Of a stretch of 23,552 bases of DNA, positions 8,490 to 14,936 are shown piece by piece. Both the position numbers and the translations under genes were made by a program. The notes under the pieces are model-generated. The model was not told where the DNA came from. It worked only from the letters and a program-made list of their open reading frames with translations, and made no database searches. The stretch covers positions 1 to 23,552 of the forward strand of contig JARRRL010000016.1 in NCBI GenBank assembly GCA_037380725.1, in the 5' to 3' direction. The DNA comes from JARRRL01 sp037380725 (GTDB lineage: Bacteria > Pseudomonadota > Gammaproteobacteria > Pseudomonadales > JANQJO01). Each line of letters starts with the position of its first letter. Position 1 is the stretch's first letter.

Positions 8490-8519
8490 ATTATAGCAGT
8501 AACCAACACCTTGCTTCAA
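8490..8519 (-). promoter_or_regulatory. Sigma-70 promoter of the rimP-nusA-infB operon
   Basis: Minus strand: TTGAAG at 8519-8514, an 18-nt spacer, then TGC-TATAAT with the -10 element at 8495-8490. It is a perfect -10 with the extended TGn motif. The bases after it (CCTGCGCACC) are GC-rich, like discriminators of growth-rate/stringently controlled promoters. A 10-bp imperfect inverted repeat (8535-8544 and 8564-8573, one mismatch) sits just upstream of the -35. Confidence 0.85.
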
Positions 8520-8899
8520 TCCCAAGCCAATATCAATTCGCAGCACCCCAACACGAGTTCAGCGCTGCCAATTCGCGCGCCGCGCAGCATTGGAGCAAAT
8601 ATAACCGATTAGCGCATACCAACTCAACATTTCCCAAGCCAAGGTCTCACAACTCACCTCGTCGCACTGTGTCGTCGCACTGCGCCGATCTCCCAGGCGA
8701 ATCACGCAGCAGCAAAGTTCTTTCCCCATCCTATACTACTGTTTGAGTGTTGGATTTTTTTAAGGCGCCGCCTAAAGTCATCGGGCCATCAATACACCAA
8801 CAGCGGAAAAATCCAACGAGGGTACTTGCCCCAGCATCCTCAACCTATGCGCTGAGCGACACAGAAACGCAGAACAGAACAGAACAGAAAGGAAACGGC
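8520..8899. other. Divergent intergenic region between the rimP operon and the coiled-coil gene pair
   Basis: No gene was recognised here. It holds the upstream part of the minus-strand rimP promoter region and a 13-bp-period direct repeat (CGTCGCACTG at 8660-8669 and 8673-8682). It also has a long inverted repeat (8749-8817) and four 5-bp units (AGAAC/AGAAA, 8871-8890) immediately before the next ribosome binding site. A TATACT at 8732-8737 could be a plus-strand -10 element, but I find no good -35 partner. Confidence 0.5.
8749..8817. repeat. 69-bp element with 11-bp perfect inverted ends
   Basis: GTTGGATTTTT at 8749-8759 is the exact reverse complement of AAAAATCCAAC at 8807-8817, with 47 nt between them that hold the GC-rich centre AGGCGCCGCCT. 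It lies in the probable 5' untranslated region of the 66-aa membrane protein gene. It could fold as a long RNA hairpin or be a small inverted-repeat element; no clear target duplication flanks it. Confidence 0.6.
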
Positions 8900-9100
8900 A
8901 TGATCATTCAGCTTATTACATCAATCCCGATGCGTCATGCTTTAATTGCAATCCTTTCTGGTATCATGGCTTCCCTGACGACACACAGCACACGCTTATT
9001 TTTATTTCCGTTATTCATTTTATTAGCGGTCGTACTGATTACTTGCCTCACCAGTGCCACGACACACTCGCCCAAAACATTGACTGGTCGCCGCACATGA
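8900..9100 (+). CDS. Small two-segment membrane protein, unknown function
   Basis: The product is 66 residues and is not recognised as a known family. The ATG at 8900 follows AAAGGAAA with good spacing; the frame is open further upstream but without a ribosome binding site. A moderately hydrophobic stretch (about 13-26) and a strongly hydrophobic one (about 34-53, LFLFPLFILLAVVLITCLT) suggest two membrane segments with a short basic tail (TGRRT). Its stop overlaps the ATG of the next gene (ATGA, 9097-9100), so the two are probably translationally coupled and work together. It is transcribed divergently from the nusA operon. The 5-bp AGAAC repeats just before the ribosome binding site could vary in number. 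Confidence 0.6.
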   Translation: MIIQLITSIPMRHALIAILSGIMASLTTHSTRLFLFPLFILLAVVLITCLTSATTHSPKTLTGRRT

Positions 9101-10719
9101 TTTCAAACCTATTCCTCGATATTGATCTCGATTTTTTATATGCTTTTTTACACGTCCAGCTTATACTGGCTTTACTCTACATCATTGCGTTTCAATTTTT
9201 GCAACGACGTTTTTTACTCTCGCAACAGAACCTCACCCATTCGCTTGCCTCTACGGATCTCAAGTCAATCAAACTGGACACCGACCGTAATTCAGCAGAA
9301 TCCAACACGTTTGGCGTCACCGACTATCTGCAAAGCCTTGAACAAGAAATAGAAAAAATTGAAAGCATCCTTCACGTCTCCGGCCCCGACAGCATCAATT
9401 TCGATTCGATCGACGCCAACTCACTGGAATTACCACTGGTCATGCGATACCTCTTTCTGAGCGCCGAAAGAGAAACGCTGCTCAACAGCAACTCCGAGAA
9501 ACAGTATTTAAAAAATATACACTTATCTTTTTATCGTATTTTCAAAATCATTGAATCACTGCTCCTCAAAGATCTGTGCCAAGAAGGCTTGCCACCCCCC
9601 GCAACACAAACTGGTGAACAAACTGATGAACAAACTGGCGAACAAAAAGGCGAACCAGAACAGGTCATCGAGCCCACATTCCTGAACACCGAAGAAAAAA
9701 TCAGTTACTACGAAGAGCGCATCGAAACACTGGACCACTTCAGAAATCTCTTTTTCGAGCTGCAAGATGATTATGGGCAGCTGGAAAACAAATACCAAAC
9801 TATACTCAATGCCACAAAACAGCATGAAGCCAATCCGACACCAACGGAGGGCGCCACCGAAAACATCAACAACCTCTTCGATCAGGCCAAAGAAGATTTG
9901 CTTAAATTTGATTTTAAAAAAATAAAAGAAGAATACGAAGAACGGCTCGCTCGCGCCAAAAAAGAAGGCGAACAATCAGAACAATCCTACCAATCCCTTA
10001 TCGAAGAACAAGCCACCGAAAAACTCCAACTGACGCGATCCATCTCCAAACTCAAAACAGAAAACAAAACACTCAAAGACGAACTCATGCGATTTGAGAA
10101 AAAAGCAGATACGCTTGACAAAGTAAAATCAAAACTCCATCGCATTGAGTCCTCACTGGAGTCCGCTCGGGAAGAAAACGCCCGATTGCAAAATGAATTA
10201 ACCGAAAAAGACAAAAGCATCATCGTGTTGGAAAACCAAAAGGCATACGTCGAACAGCTGCGCGGCATGATCCGGACACACACCAACGAAGCCAAAACCA
10301 TGGTGTCCAGAATTTTCAAAATAAGCGACGAAAACAAAAAATTATCGTCGAAATACAGCGCGCTCAATAAAAAATACAACGAACTGCTATCCAAAAACGA
10401 ATCCTTGCACAACAACTACAAAAGCCAGCAAAGAATCCAAAACCTAGAATCCGAACTGGAACTCGCCGCCCGACTCAAAAAACAAGGCGAGACAGAAATA
10501 TTGGAAGCCAAAAACGCTATTAAAAGCCTGGAGAACGAAAACGCCCGGTTACGAAAGGAAATCACGCTCGCTAAGGCCAGCACCGATTCATCACTCGATC
10601 ACAGCACAACGGATCAATACAAGAACGCGATAGCGGAAAAAGACAAAGAATTGACAAAACTCAGGCAGGAAGTGCAATCATTGGAAAAACAATTCTTTTC
10701 GCTTGTGCGTCGGAAATAA
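9097..10719 (+). CDS. Membrane-anchored coiled-coil protein, unknown function
   Basis: The product is 540 residues. The ATG at 9097 overlaps the stop of the preceding small membrane gene (ATGA); there is no ribosome binding site of its own, so coupling is likely. One membrane segment lies at about residues 13-35 (FLYAFLHVQLILALLYIIAF), followed by QRR, which suggests the long C-terminal part is cytoplasmic. Residues about 80-170 look like a helical folded domain. Then comes a 12-bp-encoded repeat (TGEQ TDEQ TGEQ KGEP, about 172-187) and a long Glu/Lys/Gln-rich coiled coil from about 195 to 535. No catalytic motif is seen. SMC-like or tropomyosin-like database hits would be expected from coiled-coil composition alone. 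The coding strand is A-rich, with many AAA and GAA codons, unlike its housekeeping neighbours. A scaffold, polarity or envelope-tether role is possible but unproven. Confidence 0.75.
   Translation: MISNLFLDIDLDFLYAFLHVQLILALLYIIAFQFLQRRFLLSQQNLTHSLASTDLKSIKLDTDRNSAESNTFGVTDYLQSLEQEIEKIESILHVSGPDSINFDSIDANSLELPLVMRYLFLSAERETLLNSNSEKQYLKNIHLSFYRIFKIIESLLLKDLCQEGLPPPATQTGEQTDEQTGEQKGEPEQVIEPTFLNTEEKISYYEERIETLDHFRNLFFELQDDYGQLENKYQTILNATKQHEANPTPTEGATENINNLFDQAKEDLLKFDFKKIKEEYEERLARAKKEGEQSEQSYQSLIEEQATEKLQLTRSISKLKTENKTLKDELMRFEKKADTLDKVKSKLHRIESSLESAREENARLQNELTEKDKSIIVLENQKAYVEQLRGMIRTHTNEAKTMVSRIFKISDENKKLSSKYSALNKKYNELLSKNESLHNNYKSQQRIQNLESELELAARLKKQGETEILEAKNAIKSLENENARLRKEITLAKASTDSSLDHSTTDQYKNAIAEKDKELTKLRQEVQSLEKQFFSLVRRK
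9610..9657 (+). repeat. 12-bp in-frame tandem repeat, four units, within the coiled-coil gene
   Basis: Units ACTGGTGAACAA, ACTGATGAACAA, ACTGGCGAACAA and AAAGGCGAACCA encode TGEQ-TDEQ-TGEQ-KGEP. It lies in the hydrophilic linker between the N-terminal domain and the main coiled coil. Slippage in 12-bp steps would keep the frame and change linker length. Confidence 0.85.
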
Positions 10720-10812
10720 GCCCCAGCATCCCTCCCCTTAATCGCACATTTAGAGCCGCACATCAAGAGTCACACATGAAGCTTTCAAAAGATGGGCGGA
10801 CAACACACGAGC

Positions 10813-10856
10813 GGCGGGTTAGCGCAGCAAGCATACGCCTTCTGCATTAACCCGCC
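10813..10856. repeat. Palindromic REP-like element between convergent genes
   Basis: GGCGGGTTA (10813-10821) and TAACCCGCC (10848-10856) are perfect 9-bp inverted arms. The stem continues inward as GCAG/CTGC past two imperfect pairs, with a 14-nt loop. It lies in the 158-nt gap between the convergent coiled-coil gene and the PEP-CTERM-like gene. There is no U-tract on either side, so a Rho-independent terminator is not supported. The sequence recalls common extragenic palindromes with a GGGTTAGCG core; that link is from memory and untested. Confidence 0.6.
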
Positions 10857-10877
10857 CCCATTCTCACCCTCACCACC

Positions 10878-11468
10878 TCAAACAAGACGCGTTTTTTTCA
10901 TCATTCTCAGCGCAACCAGCGTACCAATGCCTGTCAACAAAAACATCAAGCTGGTGCTCGCCACCGGAACCTTAAACAAAAACCAACCCACCTCTGGATC
11001 GCCATACTGAGTCGGGATACCGTAACTAAAATGAGCGCTACCTTCATTTAGACCAAAATTGTAGCTTGCCGTAAGGATACCACTACTGGCTCCATCCTGA
11101 AATTGAGACCCCAAATAGAGCGAAAATGTACTCGCCGCTAAGTTCTCGAACGTATCCACAAAGTTCTTAATAGTTGCATAGTTATCCGCAGCACTCAGAC
11201 TGGAATCGTAACCCACAGAATTGAAAAGCAAATCCTCAATATCCGATCGTGTCGCAACATGGTACCCCTCAAACCGACCGCCTCCCAGTAACTCAGACTG
11301 CAAGGAATCAAAAGAATAACCGCGCGGCGCATCAACGCGATACCATTCAAGCCCCGTGCGATCATCCAAAATCACATCGCCAGTACGAATAAAGGTGGCG
11401 TATGATGTCGCTGATGCCGCCACCAACACAGTCGCCGCCGCCGCTCTCAAAATTTTGCCCAGATTCAT
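10878..11468 (-). CDS. Secreted protein with PEP-CTERM-like sorting tail
   Basis: The product is 196 residues. The ATG at 11468 has a strong GGAGGA ribosome binding site; the open frame upstream is not used. An N-terminal signal peptide (1 to about 24, ending ATSYA) leads to a domain with GDVILDDRTGLEWYRV, SFDSLQSELLGGGRFEGYHV and ATRSDIEDLL. This resembles the 'TGLEW...GGxFEGWRYAT' domain of many PEP-CTERM proteins. The C-terminus (about 169-196) is KVPVAST, a hydrophobic helix LMFLLTGIGTLVAL, then RMMKKTR, which is the tripartite layout of PEP-CTERM/VPxxA sorting signals recognised by exosortase. The motif is VPVAS, not the classic VPEPS. No exosortase or EPS gene is in the window. It is likely exported and processed at the inner membrane, but its role is unknown. 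Confidence 0.75.
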   Translation of the reverse strand: MNLGKILRAAAATVLVAASATSYATFIRTGDVILDDRTGLEWYRVDAPRGYSFDSLQSELLGGGRFEGYHVATRSDIEDLLFNSVGYDSSLSAADNYATIKNFVDTFENLAASTFSLYLGSQFQDGASSGILTASYNFGLNEGSAHFSYGIPTQYGDPEVGWFLFKVPVASTSLMFLLTGIGTLVALRMMKKTRLV

Positions 11469-11770
11469 ATCTGTCCTCCGCAGTTTTTTCAGTTTTTCAT
11501 CAAAAGAAAAGGACAACTTCACTCTCGAAGACACCTTCCTCAAGAGCAATTTCTCATCACAAAGAAACTGCGCACGAGTAATACAAGCTGGCTGTTGCCG
11601 AGCAATCACAGATCCAATCTGCTCCTGAAAGTGCGAACAGCTATCCCACACGTTATCACGATGGCTACGCCGGTAAAATGTGACACAATAAAGACCAGAT
11701 GTCACCCAGTATATTCATTTTTCAGTCATTCGCCAAGTAAACGGTTAATATATAAATACCCGTCTTTTCT

Positions 11771-11800
11771 TTGACACGTGCTTTGTAAACTTCTTATATT
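11771..11800 (+). promoter_or_regulatory. Orphan sigma-70-like promoter
   Basis: TTGACA (11771-11776), an 18-nt spacer, then TATATT (11795-11800). The -35 is a perfect consensus and the -10 matches 5 of 6. It points at the PIG-L gene 500 nt away, with no gene in between, so it could drive a long leader or a small RNA. AT-rich DNA gives false matches. Confidence 0.4.
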
Positions 11801-11855
11801 TCTATACACTTCTTACTTTTCGCAAAGTTTTGATCATTTACTGAACATATACTAA

Positions 11856-11880
11856 TACGCTTTTGCGCGGCAAAAGCGTA
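11856..11880. repeat. Perfect 25-bp palindrome (11-bp arms, 3-nt centre)
   Basis: TACGCTTTTGC-GCG-GCAAAAGCGTA. No T-run follows on either strand, so it is not a standard terminator. It lies about 50 nt downstream of the predicted start of the orphan promoter. It may be an RNA hairpin or a dimeric regulator site. Confidence 0.75.
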
Positions 11881-12307
11881 GACTGAGATCAGAATGGCAT
11901 TATTCAAAATGATTGTTGGATAGCGAACAAAAGTACAGTATGCATAACGAGCACAAATCAACAAGACAAATTTGACACAGATCATCAACAAATAATGGAA
12001 GGCAGGATCAGGATAAAGATAAGGAAGCGCCACTTTTATTCCATTTCGCTACTACAGACAGAACAACGTTCTGCCACATTAATTGCAACCGATCACCGAC
12101 GCGACATTATTACGCATTTCCGCATCAAATGTTATGTAAAAATACGAACTTTTTAATCCCATTCTGTCGCACACTATCACACATAAATACCCTTATAGCA
12201 TATGGCCTCCACCCACAGATCAACTCACCTTAAAATCATTGTTGCCTTAAAATAAATGAACACGTCAAATGATTGATTTACAGATTAAACGGATTAATAG
12301 GAGTACT

Positions 12308-13063
12308 ATGCTTAACGCCACTTCGTACGAACGCGTAATCGTCCTCTCTCCGCACTTAGATGACGCCATATTGAGCGCTGCCTGCCTACTGCGCGCCCTG
12401 TCATCTCACTTGCCGTGCTTGGTCGTGACCCTCGCCGCCGCCAACCCTGCTGATCATCGTGTTCGACATCATATTACTTTGCCCATTCATCGTCGCCAGG
12501 AAGACTTCGCTGCACTTCGTTTTGTCGGCTGCACCCCGGTGCATTTGGCGTTTGAGGACGCCATCTATCGCCAAGATCCAAATGGGGAACACATTTACCA
12601 TTCATTCGAGGATATTTTCGCCGAACCCGACCCCAGAGACAGCGCTCACCAACACGCCTTACTGCAAACGCTTGAACGCATAACGCATCGCCTCGGATCG
12701 ACTTTATTGATCGCGCCACTTTCAATTGGGCATCACGTGGATCACATCATTTGTGCGCAAGCGGCCTTACAATTGCGTTCCCCCGATACCCATCTCTGGC
12801 TCTACGAAGACTTTCCTTATGTCGTCGATAAAGGCTCGCGACTTGGCCTAAACGAGACCCCCCAGTCTGCCGCCACGCGACTGGGATGCCACTTACGGGT
12901 GCACCAAGATGTTCCCGTGGACATCGGGTGGAAATGGCAGGCGCTTTCTTATTATGCGTCGCAATTGTCGCTGCTTTTCGCTGATGAAGCAGCGGGAAAG
13001 GCGTGTTTAATGCAACACCGAAATGAGCACGGACCTATAGAACGATTTTGGTCTATCGCGTAA
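12308..13063 (+). CDS. PIG-L/LmbE family deacetylase
   Basis: Zinc-dependent de-N-acetylase family acting on N-acetylglucosamine-type sugars or related amides; the substrate here is unknown. The product is 251 residues. The metal-binding motif SPHLDD is at residues 14-19 (His16, Asp18/Asp19) and the second motif GHHVDH at 141-146 supplies further His ligands, both typical of the family. The ATG at 12308 has GGAG four bases upstream; the frame extends 13 codons further but without a ribosome binding site. No signal peptide is seen, so it is probably cytoplasmic. It converges with djlA across a 63-nt gap that has no obvious terminator. Close PIG-L relatives often sit in polysaccharide or glycan gene sets, but neither neighbour here is one. 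Confidence 0.9.
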   Translation: MLNATSYERVIVLSPHLDDAILSAACLLRALSSHLPCLVVTLAAANPADHRVRHHITLPIHRRQEDFAALRFVGCTPVHLAFEDAIYRQDPNGEHIYHSFEDIFAEPDPRDSAHQHALLQTLERITHRLGSTLLIAPLSIGHHVDHIICAQAALQLRSPDTHLWLYEDFPYVVDKGSRLGLNETPQSAATRLGCHLRVHQDVPVDIGWKWQALSYYASQLSLLFADEAAGKACLMQHRNEHGPIERFWSIA

Positions 13064-13126
13064 CACACGTGTCCGCGCTTTTACTCCCCGAATGGCCCCG
13101 CTTGACATAAATCATAAATAAAAAAT

Positions 13127-14029
13127 CTATTTATACCCTCGCGCTTTGCCAATCAACTCAAATGCTTTTTGTATGGCTTGTGTTTTTTCTTTGGCCAAAT
13201 TTAACATGGGTTCAGGCGCTCCACGCGCCATCAACTTATCCGGATGATGACGACTCATCAATCTCCGATACGCCCGTTTGACTTCCGCACGCGAAGCGCC
13301 CTCAGTCACACCGAGCGTTTCATAGGCCATGTGCAGCGCCTCACCCGAACGCTGTCGGTGTGTTTGAGTTCGTTCAGAAGTTTGCTCACGCGTCGCGCCA
13401 TCCGCTCGAGCTCGCCCCCCCGCACCCGTCGCGCTCGCTCGGTAACCTGGACGAGAAACGCGTCGCACAACTTCATCAATACGCCATGCGGGTAATTTCA
13501 GTCTTTCCGCACACGACAACAGCAAGGCGCGTTCCGCCGGATGCAAAGCCCCATCGGACAAGGCGCACTCAACCATCAGTTCCAAAAACAAGGTATTTAA
13601 ACCAAAAGGCACCGCAAAACGAGCAAAATCACGCAGCAATGGCTCCACATCCATTTCCGGTTGTTTGCCTTGATTGAACCACTTGATGGCTTCTTGCCGC
13701 TGATCAGGACTCAAATACAAACGTTGCATCAATCGTTCAGCCCACGCGATCTCTGCCGCTGTCACACGACCATCACACTTGGACAACTTACCCAGTACAA
13801 AAAACAAGGCTTGCATAAACCCCGATTGCACGGATTTATTGTCACTTTGACCAAAACGCCAGCCCTGATTGAAACGCACCGCGCTCTCAAGCATCTGCGT
13901 CTGCGTACGATATAAGTCGTAAGCGTGTCCTAAAAACATGCCAATGAGCATGCCAGCCCAATGCTGAGTAAGAAAATAACCCAACAAACTGCCCAACAAC
14001 TTACCCAACCATTGGTATTGCATTCTCAT
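13127..14029 (-). CDS. djlA: Membrane-anchored DnaJ-like co-chaperone DjlA
   Basis: Type III J-protein that stimulates DnaK at the inner membrane. The product is 300 residues. The N-terminal membrane segment (about 8-36, WLGKLLGSLLGYFLTQ...GMLIGMFLGH) matches DjlA, including the Gly-rich dimerising helix. A TerB-like domain follows (about 60-190, with KCDGRVTAAEIAWAERLM and CALSDGALHPAERALL), then a variable linker and a C-terminal J domain (about 231-300). The HPD motif (262-264) sits in HHPDKLMARG, and the end ELIGKARGYK is like E. coli. Two starts are possible, ATG 14029 and ATG 14023; the latter gives the E. coli-like N-terminus MQYQW. Neither has a clear ribosome binding site. It lies 154 nt downstream of murU, on the same strand. 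Confidence 0.93.
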   Translation of the reverse strand: MRMQYQWLGKLLGSLLGYFLTQHWAGMLIGMFLGHAYDLYRTQTQMLESAVRFNQGWRFGQSDNKSVQSGFMQALFFVLGKLSKCDGRVTAAEIAWAERLMQRLYLSPDQRQEAIKWFNQGKQPEMDVEPLLRDFARFAVPFGLNTLFLELMVECALSDGALHPAERALLLSCAERLKLPAWRIDEVVRRVSRPGYRASATGAGGRARADGATREQTSERTQTHRQRSGEALHMAYETLGVTEGASRAEVKRAYRRLMSRHHPDKLMARGAPEPMLNLAKEKTQAIQKAFELIGKARGYK

Positions 14030-14183
14030 GATGATTACAGTCAATTTCGCCTGAAGTCTCTGAGGTGATGCCTGCCGCCTACCCAGCCAGCCATACCCAA
14101 GCACTCAACAACCTCAGACCATTTACAAATGAATAAGACACCTTAAAAAAGACCCGATGAACCGATCGCTCGAAAGTAAAAAC

Positions 14184-14858
14184 CTAGCGTTCAATTTCCG
14201 CTAAGCGCATCGGCGTACCCACATCGGACCACTGTCCATGATAGCATTCGCCTTGCACAGCACCGCGTTCAATACCAGCCCGAAATACCGATCCCACGCG
14301 ACGATCAGCAGGAGCGCATTCTACCAGTAATTGAGGATCAATAAACGCCATACCAGCATAAGTCATACACGGTGACGTGTTCGTTAACACACACACATCG
14401 CCCACTGCAGAAGCCGGATAACCAAAATCGCCATCTGGATGATGCTCTGGATTCGGCACTAGGATAAGATGCGCCCAAATTCCTTGCGGCAGACACGACC
14501 CAATCGGTCGACTGGATAAGTCCAGATCCGTATACACGTCCGCGCTTAAACACCAAAACGGTTCCTTTCCCAACAAGGGCAACGCGTGACGTATGCCACC
14601 CGCCACATCCAGAGGTTCCGGCTCACGCGAGTAGCGAATCGTGAGCCCCCAAGCCGAACCATCCGCAAGATACGCTTCAATTTGATGCCCCAAATAGCTG
14701 ACGTTAATGACGACCTCAGTAATTCCCGCCGCGCGACAACGTTCCAAGTGATACACGATCAAAGGTTTACCCTTAACGGGAATCAAGGGTTTGGGTACAG
14801 TCTGCGTTAGTGGTCGCAAGCGCGTGCCCAGTCCCGCCGCCAAGATCATTGCTTTCAT
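14184..14858 (-). CDS. murU: N-acetylmuramate alpha-1-phosphate uridylyltransferase MurU
   Basis: Makes UDP-MurNAc from MurNAc-1-phosphate and UTP in the peptidoglycan-recycling bypass known in Pseudomonas, which avoids de novo MurA and gives fosfomycin tolerance. The product is 224 residues, the MurU length. The nucleotide-binding signature MILAAGLGTRLRPLT is at 4-18 with PKPLIPVKGKPLI next, the metal/sugar motif SADVYTD is central, and the C-terminal WSDVGTPMRLAEIE is typical. The ATG at 14858 gives the family N-terminus; GGGAG lies about 11 nt upstream. It follows amgK by 78 nt. Identity as MurU rather than a generic sugar nucleotidyltransferase rests on this pairing with the kinase gene. 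Confidence 0.92.
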   Translation of the reverse strand: MKAMILAAGLGTRLRPLTQTVPKPLIPVKGKPLIVYHLERCRAAGITEVVINVSYLGHQIEAYLADGSAWGLTIRYSREPEPLDVAGGIRHALPLLGKEPFWCLSADVYTDLDLSSRPIGSCLPQGIWAHLILVPNPEHHPDGDFGYPASAVGDVCVLTNTSPCMTYAGMAFIDPQLLVECAPADRRVGSVFRAGIERGAVQGECYHGQWSDVGTPMRLAEIER

Positions 14859-14936
14859 TGTTCGCGCGCTCCCTAATGCGCCATCAGCCTGGATCAACAA
14901 GCGTTTCCAGATTTAAGTTTACACATTAAGTATCGC

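Larger units (their letters stand above)
11469..12307. other. Long AT-rich spacer between PEP-CTERM-like and PIG-L genes
   Basis: This stretch of 839 bases between divergent genes has no convincing coding sequence. A 79-codon minus-strand open frame (11794-12033) with a GTG start is hydrophobic but contains a perfect palindrome and resembles no family I know. It also holds a promoter-like sequence (11771-11800), a 25-bp palindrome (11856-11880) and a 17-bp-period direct repeat CCTTAAAAT (12228-12236 and 12245-12253) shortly before the PIG-L gene. Confidence 0.5.

Noticed and set aside
8268..8546. 93-codon N-terminal extension of the rimP reading frame
   Set aside because: It runs through the -10 promoter element and the intrinsic terminator, shows no family similarity, and a GGGAGG-TTG start gives a normal-length RimP.
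9556..10415. Two minus-strand reading frames of about 140 codons (9556-9975, 9987-10415) opposite the coiled-coil gene
   Set aside because: They are Phe/Ser-rich shadows of the A-rich coding strand, with no ribosome binding site and no motif.
10813..10856. Integron attC site
   Set aside because: A palindrome with GTTA/TAAC was considered, but the end motifs are in the wrong order for attC and no integrase or cassette array is present.
11794..12033. Minus-strand 79-codon hydrophobic reading frame
   Set aside because: GTG start with a poor ribosome binding site, AT-rich DNA, no family resemblance, and it contains the 25-bp palindrome; probably chance.
12228..12255. CCTTAAAAT direct repeat before the PIG-L gene as an operator
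   Set aside because: Only two copies in AT-rich DNA with a non-helical 17-bp period; easily chance.
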